NCBI GenBank assembly: GCA_030539475.1
Contig: JAUNRY010000114.1
Coordinates: 1-6,999 of the forward strand
From: Bacteroidia bacterium
GTDB taxonomy: Bacteria; Bacteroidota; Bacteroidia; Bacteroidales; Dysgonomonadaceae
Length of the DNA stretch: 6,999 bases
Reading direction: 5' to 3'
Positions 1-5,458 of this stretch are shown here, piece after piece (within the stretch, counting starts at the first letter, position 1; every line of letters starts with the position of its first letter). The position numbers were made by a program, and so were the translations under genes. The notes under the pieces were generated by a model that made no database searches, had not been told where the DNA came from, and worked only from the letters and a program-made list of their open reading frames with translations.

Positions 1-392
1 ACCGGATGACTTTTGTCTTGCCAGAAACGGTAATTCTGTATGCGTCTGTCAAACTTGCCTGCAAATTCAAATCGATACAACATCCAATCTCTTCTGCTCT
101 CACCGGGAAGCTGAATTTCATCCAATATTCTTTTTGCCGTATAGCTTTTAAAATCACGCACAAAATCACTTATTCTACGTGGCTCTTCAACTCGGCAGAT
201 TAAGTGCAAATGATTTGTCATTAAACACCAGGCATACAAAATCAATCCCTTGTTTTGACGACAAAATGACAATGAATCAGCAATGATAATCTTATAATTC
301 AGCCGAGTAAATACATCAACCCAATCCGTAACGGTGAAGGTAAGGGAATAAACGCTGTGCTGGTCTATTATTTTGTAATTTTCGGATGACAT
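1..392 (-). CDS. REP-associated tyrosine transposase (RAYT, Y1_Tnp/IS200-like family), 3' end beyond the left edge
   Basis: The frame opens with ATG at 392 and stays open to the window edge: 130 complete codons with no stop. The protein begins MSSENYKIID. Residues 60-66 read NHLHLIC, which is the HUH metal-binding motif (H61, H63) of single-strand-specific Y1 transposases. Nearby stretches YAWCLMTNHLH, FVRDFKSYTAKRI and NYRFWQDKSHP match the layout of the Bacteroidota RAYT family (COG1943). In that family the catalytic tyrosine lies further on, in a segment like YIHNNPV, which would be off the window, so activity cannot be judged. Known RAYTs bind and cut REP hairpins as single-stranded DNA. 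Here REP-like hairpins lie directly upstream (410-523), which supports the RAYT call over an ordinary IS200 TnpA. No Shine-Dalgarno or TAnnTTTG element is visible upstream. No frameshift is seen in the visible part. Confidence 0.85.
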   Translation of the reverse strand, partial: MSSENYKIIDQHSVYSLTFTVTDWVDVFTRLNYKIIIADSLSFCRQNKGLILYAWCLMTNHLHLICRVEEPRRISDFVRDFKSYTAKRILDEIQLPGESRRDWMLYRFEFAGKFDRRIQNYRFWQDKSHP

Positions 393-409
393 AAAGTTGT
401 TTTGTTTTA

Positions 410-433
410 CTCTTCCCCCTCGTTTTCAACGAG
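410..433 (-). repeat. REP-like unit A
   Basis: Read on the minus strand, this is a 6-bp stem CTCGTT/AACGAG around the loop GAA, followed by the tail GGGGAAGAG. The stem occupies 419-433 and the tail 410-418. It starts 18 bases upstream of the RAYT start codon. It shares its design with unit B at 501-523, which points the opposite way. The stems differ at two paired positions and pairing is kept, so they look like two members of one structured repeat family. The RAYT neighbour makes a REP-type target site likely, but that is inference. Confidence 0.6.
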
Positions 434-450
434 AGATTTATGGCCTGTCG

Positions 451-463
451 TTTACAGCGTAAA
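451..463. repeat. Small hairpin, 5-bp stem
   Basis: TTTAC and GTAAA form a perfect 5-bp inverted repeat around the loop AGC. It lies between the two REP-like units. A stem this short could be chance. It is listed because it is one of four consecutive hairpins here with three-base loops. Confidence 0.3.
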
Positions 464-472
464 TTATACGTC

Positions 473-487
473 AACGTTAGAAACGTT
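473..487. repeat. Small hairpin made of two AACGTT palindromes
   Basis: AACGTT occurs twice, separated by AGA. Because AACGTT is its own reverse complement, this is both a direct and an inverted repeat, and it can form a 6-bp stem with a three-base loop. It lies between the two REP-like units. Its function is unknown. Confidence 0.35.
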
Positions 488-495
488 AAACCATT

Positions 496-523
496 TTCCC
501 CTCGCAGCATGCGAGGGGAAGAG
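496..523 (+). repeat. REP-like unit B, strong hairpin abutting the ribE stop codon
   Basis: A perfect 11-bp stem runs from 496-506 to 510-520 around the loop GCA. Its core, CTCGCA/TGCGAG followed by GGGAAGAG, has the same plan as unit A in the opposite orientation. It ends at 523, directly next to the ribE stop codon at 524-526. The ribE transcript would fold this hairpin, but it would be followed by AAAATGG rather than a U-run. It is therefore not a canonical intrinsic terminator, although it could protect the mRNA 3' end. Confidence 0.7.
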
Positions 524-1129
524 CTACGATTGCAGTGCAACCATGCGACTAATGTACTTGCCGATAATATCGAACTCCAGATTCACTACCGTGCCTTTTT
601 CTATCTGATGGAAGTTGGTCATCTCGTAGGTGAAAGGAATAATAGCCACTTTAAAAGTGTCTTCGGTGGGAGTAACTACCGTGAGGCTTACGCCGTTTAC
701 CGTTACCGAACCTTTATCTACCGTGAGGTAACCTTTCTGTGCCATTTCTTTGTCGAAGTCGTACCGGAACGTGTAATACCAACTGCCGCCGGCTTCGGCA
801 ACATCGGTGCAAACCCCGGTTTGGTCAACGTGTCCTTGCACGATGTGCCCGTCTAACCGGCCGTCCATTTTCATGCTTCGTTCCAAATTTACTTTGCTTC
901 CCACTTTCAACAAGCCGAGATTGGATCTGTCCAGCGTTTCCTGTATGGCAGTTACGGTGTACGTATCATCTTCTATGGAGACTACGGTTAAACAAACGCC
1001 GTTGTGAGCAACGCTCTGATCGATTTTCAGTTCAGGGGTAAACGAGCATTTCAACGTAATGTGCAGGTTGCTTTTGTCTTTTTCTAATGCCACAACGGTT
1101 GCGGCTTCTTCAACTATTCCGGAAAACAT
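524..1129 (-). CDS. ribE: Riboflavin synthase, alpha chain
   Basis: This cytoplasmic enzyme converts two 6,7-dimethyl-8-ribityllumazine molecules into one riboflavin and one pyrimidine product, the last step of vitamin B2 synthesis. The 201 residues are full length for the family and show its two lumazine-binding barrel repeats. Repeat one begins MFSGIVEE, contains SVAHNGVCLTVV (39-50) and ETLDRSNLG (64-72), and is followed by DGHIVQGHVD (93-102). Repeat two has the matching KGSVTVNGVSLTV (139-151) and IPFTYEMTNF (164-173). The ATG at 1129 fits because MFSGIVE is the conserved N-terminus. The 55-base gap from higA carries no TAnnTTTG element, so read-through from higBA or a weaker promoter is possible. 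The gap is too short for an FMN riboswitch and none is seen. No other rib gene is in the window. The symbol follows common usage; in E. coli the same enzyme is called RibC. Confidence 0.97.
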   Translation of the reverse strand: MFSGIVEEAATVVALEKDKSNLHITLKCSFTPELKIDQSVAHNGVCLTVVSIEDDTYTVTAIQETLDRSNLGLLKVGSKVNLERSMKMDGRLDGHIVQGHVDQTGVCTDVAEAGGSWYYTFRYDFDKEMAQKGYLTVDKGSVTVNGVSLTVVTPTEDTFKVAIIPFTYEMTNFHQIEKGTVVNLEFDIIGKYISRMVALQS

Positions 1130-1184
1130 ATTATAATATTTACGATTTTGTATGAGTTTATATGGTTACATGTAAATCTGTAGT

Positions 1185-1553
1185 TTATTTAGCCAATTGA
1201 TAATCTTCAATCAACAAAGATGCTGATAAGTTCAACCGGCGTGTCAGTTTTCTAATCATGTCCACGTTTAACTTGCGTCTTCGGTTTAGAATTTCCGAAA
1301 CACGATTCTTACCGCCAATTTCGTCCACCAAATCAACTTGCTTTAAATTCATCTCTTCCATTCTGATTCTGATTGCCGCGATGGGATCTGGCGACTCAAC
1401 CGGATAATGCTTGTTTTCGTATTCTTCGATGATTAATGCCAGTAAATCTGCCTCGTCGCTTTCAGAAGTCCCTTTAGGAGCATCAAATAGCAAGTCAAAT
1501 CGCTCCAAAACTAATTTGTACTCTTCTTCGTTTTTTATTAGTGATACATTCAT
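1185..1553 (-). CDS. higA: HigA-family antitoxin with helix-turn-helix
   Basis: This is the 122-residue antitoxin partner of the upstream HigB-like toxin. Residues 1-50 form an acidic segment rich in E and D. Residues 51-118 start with the family's PVESPDPIAAIRIRMEEMNL signature and continue into a helix-turn-helix, roughly LKQVDLVDEIGGKNRVSEIL (70-89), then a basic helix with RRRKLNVDMIRKL. This matches the long HigA antitoxins of COG5499, which neutralise HigB and repress their own operon by binding DNA. It starts 14 bases after the higB stop, so the two are almost certainly co-transcribed, toxin first, as is usual for higBA. The ATG at 1553 is the natural start. No Shine-Dalgarno sequence is present, as is common in Bacteroidota. 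Confidence 0.9.
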   Translation of the reverse strand: MNVSLIKNEEEYKLVLERFDLLFDAPKGTSESDEADLLALIIEEYENKHYPVESPDPIAAIRIRMEEMNLKQVDLVDEIGGKNRVSEILNRRRKLNVDMIRKLTRRLNLSASLLIEDYQLAK

Positions 1554-1567
1554 AGCGATAATTGATT

Positions 1568-1864
1568 TTATATGGTGTTCGCGTCTATCTGATCATACTC
1601 GTTGTGTGTGCCTACAAACCGAATGAAAATCCATTGTTTTTCGTAATTGATTTTGACAATTAAACGATAGCTATTGCCTTTAATATTAAAAGCGACTCTA
1701 TTGTTTTTCAAAATACTTGCGTTGGCGTACGTATGCTTTACATCGGCGGGAGACTTCCACCCCGCGTTTTGCGCAATATCATACCATGTTTTCAGGTATT
1801 GCTCCGATTTCGGATGCTTTTCCCAAAAAAGCCGTAACGTAGATTTTGAAAAGACTCTGCTCAC
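1568..1864 (-). CDS. higB: HigB-family toxin, predicted mRNA interferase
   Basis: The 98-residue protein fits the HigB_toxin family (PF09907) along its whole length. It opens with RVFSKSTLRLFWEKHP (3-18), then has WKSPADVK (36-43), NASILKNNRVAFNIKGNSYRLIVKINY (48-74) and the C-terminal IRFVGTHNEYDQID (81-94). Such toxins have a RelE-like fold and cleave mRNA, usually on the ribosome, in the cytoplasm. H87 in the GTHNEYD motif is a likely active-site residue by family analogy. The in-frame start is GTG at 1864. The nearby ATG at 1871 is out of frame, and an in-frame TAA lies three codons upstream, so GTG is the only sensible start. That may keep toxin expression low. higA follows after 14 bases. 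A TAnnTTTG promoter element lies about 30 bases upstream. The gene looks intact. Confidence 0.9.
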   Translation of the reverse strand: MSRVFSKSTLRLFWEKHPKSEQYLKTWYDIAQNAGWKSPADVKHTYANASILKNNRVAFNIKGNSYRLIVKINYEKQWIFIRFVGTHNEYDQIDANTI

Positions 1865-1893
1865 AACACATTAAATTTACGTCAATGCAAACA

Positions 1894-1901
1894 CAAAGAT
1901 A
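1894..1901 (-). promoter_or_regulatory. Predicted -7 element of the higBA promoter
   Basis: On the minus strand this reads TATCTTTG, an exact match to the Bacteroidota -7 consensus TAnnTTTG. Transcription would begin near 1887, leaving a leader of about 23 bases before the higB GTG. No good -33 TTTG is found at the usual distance; the only TTTG upstream is 12 bases away. The element sits directly after the T-rich tail of the dapA terminator. Confidence 0.5.
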
Positions 1902-1928
1902 AAACAAAAGTTCCAAAATTGGGAACTT
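1901..1928 (-). terminator. Intrinsic terminator of dapA
   Basis: Immediately after the dapA stop codon (1929-1931), the minus strand folds AAGTTCC against GGAACTT (1922-1928 with 1908-1914). The stem has 7 bp, extendable by AA/TT pairs with one bulge, and is followed by TTGTTTT. Stem plus T-rich tail directly at the stop codon fits a rho-independent terminator. It is AT-rich and therefore of moderate strength. Confidence 0.6.
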
Positions 1929-2822
1929 CTACCTATTTTTTTTCAATAATTTAAGTTCTTCAATCAGTTGCCGTTTTGTTTCATCGCAGGCGGCAATAAG
2001 CGGCAACCGGAGTTCGTTTTCTATATAACCCATTTGATGAAGCATACATTTTACCCCGGCCGGGTTTCCGTCTCTGAAAAGCAGGTTTATCGCTTCCGCA
2101 AAACGGGCGTTTTCGGCTTCCGCCGTATCCAAATCTCCGGCCAGCGCGTGATGTATCATCTCCGAAAACTCTTTCGGCAACGCGTTCCCCATCACGGATA
2201 TTACACCATCGCCGCCGGCTTTTATCAAATCGAAAGCAATGGCATCGTCTCCCGAAATAACCGAAAAGCCGCCGGGGCGATTGTCAATTAGTTGCTGTAT
2301 TTGATCTCTTTTTCCCGATGCTTCCTTTATGGCTACGATATTCGGGCAGGATTCTGCCAACCGAAGTGTGGTTTCGGCCTCCATATTGACACCGGTTCTT
2401 CCGGGAACGTTATACAGAATAATGGGACGGGGCGAAACTTCACTCAATGCACGATAGTGCTGAAAAAGCCCTTCCTGATTGGGTTTGTTGTAATAGGGCG
2501 TAACGGATAAAACCCCGGCAATGTGGGAAAAATAAGACACTTTCAGCTCGTGAACCACTTCGGCAGTATTGTTTCCGCCCACTCCCACGATAAGAGGAAG
2601 GCGATTCTTGTTTTTTTCGATGATGAATCTCACCACTTCGGTGCGCTCGTCGCGCGTGAGCGTTGGGGTTTCAGCGGTGGTTCCCAAAACAACCAGGTAA
2701 TCTACACCCCCATTTATTTGGTAATCGACTAATTGCTCCAAGGCTTCGAAGTCTATCGATTTATCTTTTTTAAACGGCGTTATCAGGGCCACGCCTATGC
2801 CCCTTAAATTGATTTCTGACAT
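1929..2822 (-). CDS. dapA: 4-hydroxy-tetrahydrodipicolinate synthase
   Basis: DapA condenses pyruvate with aspartate semialdehyde in the cytoplasm, the first committed step towards diaminopimelate and lysine. The 297 residues form a single TIM-barrel domain of normal length. The pyruvate Schiff-base lysine is K166 in NIVAIKEASG. Y137 in LYNVPGRTG, T48 in GTTAETPTL and Y111 in VTPYYNKP supply the proton-relay triad (E. coli K161, Y133, T44, Y107). R142 matches the substrate-binding arginine, and SGDD (190-193) is also present. Together these separate it from the related N-acetylneuraminate lyase, although they are one superfamily. The ATG at 2822 gives the expected N-terminus MSEINLRGIGVALITPF. 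Its neighbours are not lysine genes. It has its own promoter candidate about 80 bases upstream and its own terminator, so it is probably monocistronic. No lysine riboswitch is seen; the leader of about 75 bases is too short. Confidence 0.96.
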   Translation of the reverse strand: MSEINLRGIGVALITPFKKDKSIDFEALEQLVDYQINGGVDYLVVLGTTAETPTLTRDERTEVVRFIIEKNKNRLPLIVGVGGNNTAEVVHELKVSYFSHIAGVLSVTPYYNKPNQEGLFQHYRALSEVSPRPIILYNVPGRTGVNMEAETTLRLAESCPNIVAIKEASGKRDQIQQLIDNRPGGFSVISGDDAIAFDLIKAGGDGVISVMGNALPKEFSEMIHHALAGDLDTAEAENARFAEAINLLFRDGNPAGVKCMLHQMGYIENELRLPLIAACDETKRQLIEELKLLKKNR

Positions 2823-2902
2823 GCAAATACTTCTTTTTCTATTATGTATATTCGTGAAAGAACAATACGATTTGAGAATATTTTTGCGGCAATTCCAAAT
2901 CG

Positions 2903-2932
2903 CAAAGTTACATTATTTTTACCCATTTCAAC
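2903..2932 (-). promoter_or_regulatory. Predicted dapA promoter
   Basis: The minus strand carries TAACTTTG (2903-2910), an exact TAnnTTTG -7 element. GTTG (2929-2932) serves as a -33 element after an 18-base spacer, close to the usual Bacteroidota arrangement. The leader to the dapA ATG would be about 75 bases. The position, in the divergent intergenic region, fits a dapA promoter. Confidence 0.55.
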
Positions 2933-2994
2933 GCTAAATTGAAAATTTACCCGCTAAAAAACAACTAAACAAACTATTTTTTAAGGTTTTTTTT

Positions 2995-3002
2995 TACCTT
3001 TG
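2995..3002 (+). promoter_or_regulatory. Predicted -7 element for the membrane protein gene
   Basis: TACCTTTG matches TAnnTTTG exactly and lies 20 bases before the ATG at 3023, after a run of nine T. The leader would be only about 15 bases. No clear -33 TTTG is visible at the right distance. Confidence 0.5.
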
Positions 3003-3022
3003 CATTTCTTCAGTACAAGCAA

Positions 3023-3943
3023 ATGGAAGTGAATTTTAAAAAAATAACCTCGAGCTTATATGACTACCTGCTCTCGAAAGGCGCCAAATACAGAGTAGAA
3101 AAATTCATGTTTGTTTTAGCCATCTTAGGGTTCATTATTCACCTGATAATTATAGGGTTGTCCAATATCGGACTGATACCCGACACCAACCGTTTTGCCG
3201 TATTGCAAAATCCGCTCAATGCCATCTACACGCCGTTTTCAATCATCTTATTTTACGAAATTTATTGCCTTTTTTATTACCTGCCCCGCTCAATAAGTAT
3301 ATACATCGGAAAGCAATTCGAGATTATCGCGCTCATAACCATTCGCGAAATTTTCGAACAATTGGCGCTCCTGCGGGTTTCGCAAGACGAAAATTTCATA
3401 CAGTCGCAACCCAATTTTCTGTATTCACTGGCCACCATAGCCCTCCTTTTCGGACTTATATACCTGTATTACAGGCTCAATCAACGTCAAATAAAAATTG
3501 AGAACAAAACGGGCGGCGAACCCGTAAATATCCCTAAAAAAAATGAGTATTACATTGTAGCGAAAAAAGCGCTGGCCTTAACGGCAGGTGTAACTTTCAT
3601 AGTACTGGCACTGGTTACTTTGTATGGATGGTTTGTAGGAAACGAGGGCCTGCCTGCTTTGATAATTTCATCCAAACCGGTTATCAAAAACTTTTTCGCG
3701 TCGTTTTACACCGTTCTTATTCTTTGCGATGTGGTAATACTTTTGTTATCTTTTGCCATAACGGATGAATTTCATAAAGTAATGCGAAACTCAGGGTTTG
3801 TGGTTTCAACTACACTGATGAAACTCTCATTCGGTGTAGAAGGGCTGCAGAGCCACATTTTGGTTTTACTCGGAGTAATCTTCGGGACGTTGATGCTGGC
3901 GTTGTATAAAATGTACCGCAAAATTGAAATTCCCGAAAATTAA
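3023..3943 (+). CDS. Multi-pass membrane protein of unknown function
   Basis: I do not recognise a named family. The 306-residue protein is an inner-membrane protein with about seven hydrophobic segments: roughly 28-50, 70-88, 97-117, 131-151, 180-204, 224-247 and 277-295. There is no cleavable signal peptide; the first 27 residues are basic and soluble. A hydrophilic loop with several lysines (152-178) separates an N-terminal four-helix half from a C-terminal three-helix half. The most distinctive stretch is YYLPRSISIYIGKQFEIIAL followed by ITIREIFEQL (85-114). There, charged residues K97, E100, R108, E109 and E112 lie in or next to a hydrophobic helix, which suggests a functional site such as an ion or proton pathway or a protein contact. 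It has its own -7 element and is divergent from dapA. The next gene has a separate promoter, so no operon partner suggests a role. The length and even codon use argue for a real gene. Confidence 0.85.
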   Translation: MEVNFKKITSSLYDYLLSKGAKYRVEKFMFVLAILGFIIHLIIIGLSNIGLIPDTNRFAVLQNPLNAIYTPFSIILFYEIYCLFYYLPRSISIYIGKQFEIIALITIREIFEQLALLRVSQDENFIQSQPNFLYSLATIALLFGLIYLYYRLNQRQIKIENKTGGEPVNIPKKNEYYIVAKKALALTAGVTFIVLALVTLYGWFVGNEGLPALIISSKPVIKNFFASFYTVLILCDVVILLLSFAITDEFHKVMRNSGFVVSTTLMKLSFGVEGLQSHILVLLGVIFGTLMLALYKMYRKIEIPEN

Positions 3944-3990
3944 ATTCAATATTTTTCGCCTGCTGTTAACGTACACATTTTTTTATTTTA

Positions 3991-3998
3991 TATATTTG
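3991..3998 (+). promoter_or_regulatory. Predicted -7 element for the Gfo/Idh/MocA gene
   Basis: TATATTTG matches TAnnTTTG exactly, 36 bases before the ATG at 4035. The predicted leader of about 30 bases is A-rich, as is typical for efficient Bacteroidota starts without Shine-Dalgarno. The -33 region is not convincing. Confidence 0.5.
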
Positions 3999-4034
3999 CG
4001 GAATAATGAAATAACAAATCAACAAATTTAAAAT

Positions 4035-5372
4035 ATGGAATCAAGACGTTCATTTATCAAAAAATCGGCTATTGGTGCAGCCGGCCTGGCCATGGGCAGC
4101 ACGTTGAACATGTCCGCGAAAAGCTATTCACGTATCATCGGCGCCAACGACAGGCTTGGAGTTGCCATCATTGGCCTGGGGCGCAGGCTGGGCGCTTTTA
4201 TCGAACCCATTGCCATGAAGCAGTCCAATGTGCAACTCATTTACCTTTGCGACGTGATGGAAAAACAACGCGCGAGAGCCATGCAAAGTTTTTCGAAACG
4301 CATTGATTATAACGCGAAACTTGAAAACGACCTTCGCAAAACATTTGATGACAAACAAGTGGATGCCGTTTTCAACGCCACGCCCGACCACTGGCACACG
4401 CCCGGTTCGGTAATGGCAATGAAAGCCGGCAAACACGTTTACGTGGAAAAACCGTGCAGCCACAATATGTTCGAGAACGAAATACTGGTTGAAGCGTCCA
4501 AAAAACTAAACAAAGTGGTGCAAATGGGAAACCAGCAACGCTCATCGGGGCACACAATGGAAATTATCAACGAAATTCACAACGGCATTATCGGCACACC
4601 GTATAAGGCTGTTGGATTTTATGCCAACACCCGCCCCGAAGTGCCGCTCCAGAAAAAAGCACCCGTTCCCGCCGGACTGGATTGGGAACTTTTTCAAGGG
4701 CCCGCCCCTCGCCGCGATTATACCCAAGAAACATGGGATTACAACTGGCACTGGTACGGATGGGATTACGGCACGGCGGAAACCGGAAACAACGCCACGC
4801 ACGAACTCGATATCGCACGCTGGGCATTGCAAGTGGATTTTCCGCTTCGAGTAGATGTAGAGGCCGCCAAACGCCATTTCCCCGACGATGGATGGGAAAT
4901 GTATGACACCATGGACGCCACGTTCCGTTTTGCCGATGACAAAGTTATCAAGTGGGACGGTAAAAGCCGCAACGGCCATAAAACTTACGGTGCAGATCGC
5001 GGAACAATTATCTACGGTAGTGAAGGTAGTGTATTTGTGAACCGCGACAAATATATTTTGTACGATCGTTCGGGAAAAGCAGTAAAAGAAAGTACGGGCG
5101 CATCCAACGAAGCCGGCACCGCATTAGGCGGCGGAGGCGATATGACTACCGGGCATGTTATCAACTTTTTCGACACCATACGCGGAAAGGCCAAACTTAC
5201 CGCACCAATAGACGACGCGGCCATAAGCAACGCCATGATACATTATCCAAACATCGCTTATCGCATTGGAAAAGGGTTTGATATAGACAACAAAACCGGG
5301 CGAATATTCGATCGAGAAGCCATGAAACTTTGGAGCCGCGAATACGAACCCGGCTGGGAGCCAAAGTTGTAA
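4035..5372 (+). CDS. Tat-exported Gfo/Idh/MocA-family oxidoreductase
   Basis: The 445 residues start with a twin-arginine signal (SRRSFIKK, 3-10) and a short hydrophobic stretch AIGAAGLAMG (12-21), so the folded protein is probably exported to the periplasm with its nicotinamide cofactor bound. A Rossmann domain follows, with VAIIGLGRRLG (43-53) as dinucleotide-binding loop and ATPDHWHTP (115-123). EKPCSHN (138-144) holds the conserved EKP motif whose K139 is the usual catalytic lysine. The C-terminal alpha/beta domain has GNNATHELDIARWAL (251-265), where H256 and D259 are likely active-site residues, and GSEGSVFVNR (328-337). Family members oxidise, reduce or epimerise sugars and cyclitols, or, in the GH109 branch, hydrolyse glycosides. 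The substrate cannot be read from sequence, and no sugar transporter or hydrolase lies beside it. Its own promoter and terminator suggest a single-gene unit. Confidence 0.92.
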   Translation: MESRRSFIKKSAIGAAGLAMGSTLNMSAKSYSRIIGANDRLGVAIIGLGRRLGAFIEPIAMKQSNVQLIYLCDVMEKQRARAMQSFSKRIDYNAKLENDLRKTFDDKQVDAVFNATPDHWHTPGSVMAMKAGKHVYVEKPCSHNMFENEILVEASKKLNKVVQMGNQQRSSGHTMEIINEIHNGIIGTPYKAVGFYANTRPEVPLQKKAPVPAGLDWELFQGPAPRRDYTQETWDYNWHWYGWDYGTAETGNNATHELDIARWALQVDFPLRVDVEAAKRHFPDDGWEMYDTMDATFRFADDKVIKWDGKSRNGHKTYGADRGTIIYGSEGSVFVNRDKYILYDRSGKAVKESTGASNEAGTALGGGGDMTTGHVINFFDTIRGKAKLTAPIDDAAISNAMIHYPNIAYRIGKGFDIDNKTGRIFDREAMKLWSREYEPGWEPKL

Positions 5373-5402
5373 AAAATCATCTGAATATTTAGTACATACA
5401 CC

Positions 5403-5447
5403 ACAGAACCACAGAGAATAATTTATATCTTTGTGGTTCTGTTTTTT
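5403..5447 (+). terminator. Strong intrinsic terminator after the Gfo/Idh/MocA gene
   Basis: CAGAACCACA (5404-5413) pairs perfectly with TGTGGTTCTG (5432-5441). The stem extends inward through one G-T pair and three further pairs to 14 bp, with a ten-base loop. TTTTTT (5442-5447) follows directly. It lies 31 bases past the stop codon at 5372. Its downstream arm contains the predicted -7 element of hydG. Confidence 0.85.
5426..5433 (+). promoter_or_regulatory. Predicted -7 element of hydG, inside the terminator stem
   Basis: TATCTTTG matches TAnnTTTG exactly and ends 25 bases before the hydG ATG at 5459, giving a leader of about 20 bases starting near 5439. It lies within the loop and downstream arm of the preceding terminator hairpin. 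No TTTG is present at the -33 distance, so the promoter may be weak or need an activator. Confidence 0.45.
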
Positions 5448-5458
5448 GAGAATATTTT

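Noticed and set aside
496..520. Intrinsic terminator of ribE
   Set aside because: The stem is strong, but neither strand has a T-run after it, and its shared design with unit A fits a REP-like repeat better.
402..856. Plus-strand open frames across the hairpin region and over ribE
   Set aside because: They overlap the well-supported ribE on the opposite strand, show no family resemblance and run through the hairpins, so they are shadows.
1866..1871. ATG at 1871 as the higB start
   Set aside because: It is out of frame with the HigB sequence. The in-frame GTG at 1864 is preceded by an in-frame stop.
1869..1887. CATT...AATG inverted repeat in front of higB as a HigA operator
   Set aside because: The arms are only four bases long, so this is indistinguishable from chance, although a HigA operator must lie somewhere near here.
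2823..2902. Lysine riboswitch in the dapA leader
   Set aside because: The leader is about 75 bases, far shorter than the L-box, and no suitable helices are visible.
4128..4979. Several minus-strand open frames over the Gfo/Idh/MocA gene
   Set aside because: They are antisense to a clear conserved gene, with compositionally odd, unrecognisable translations.
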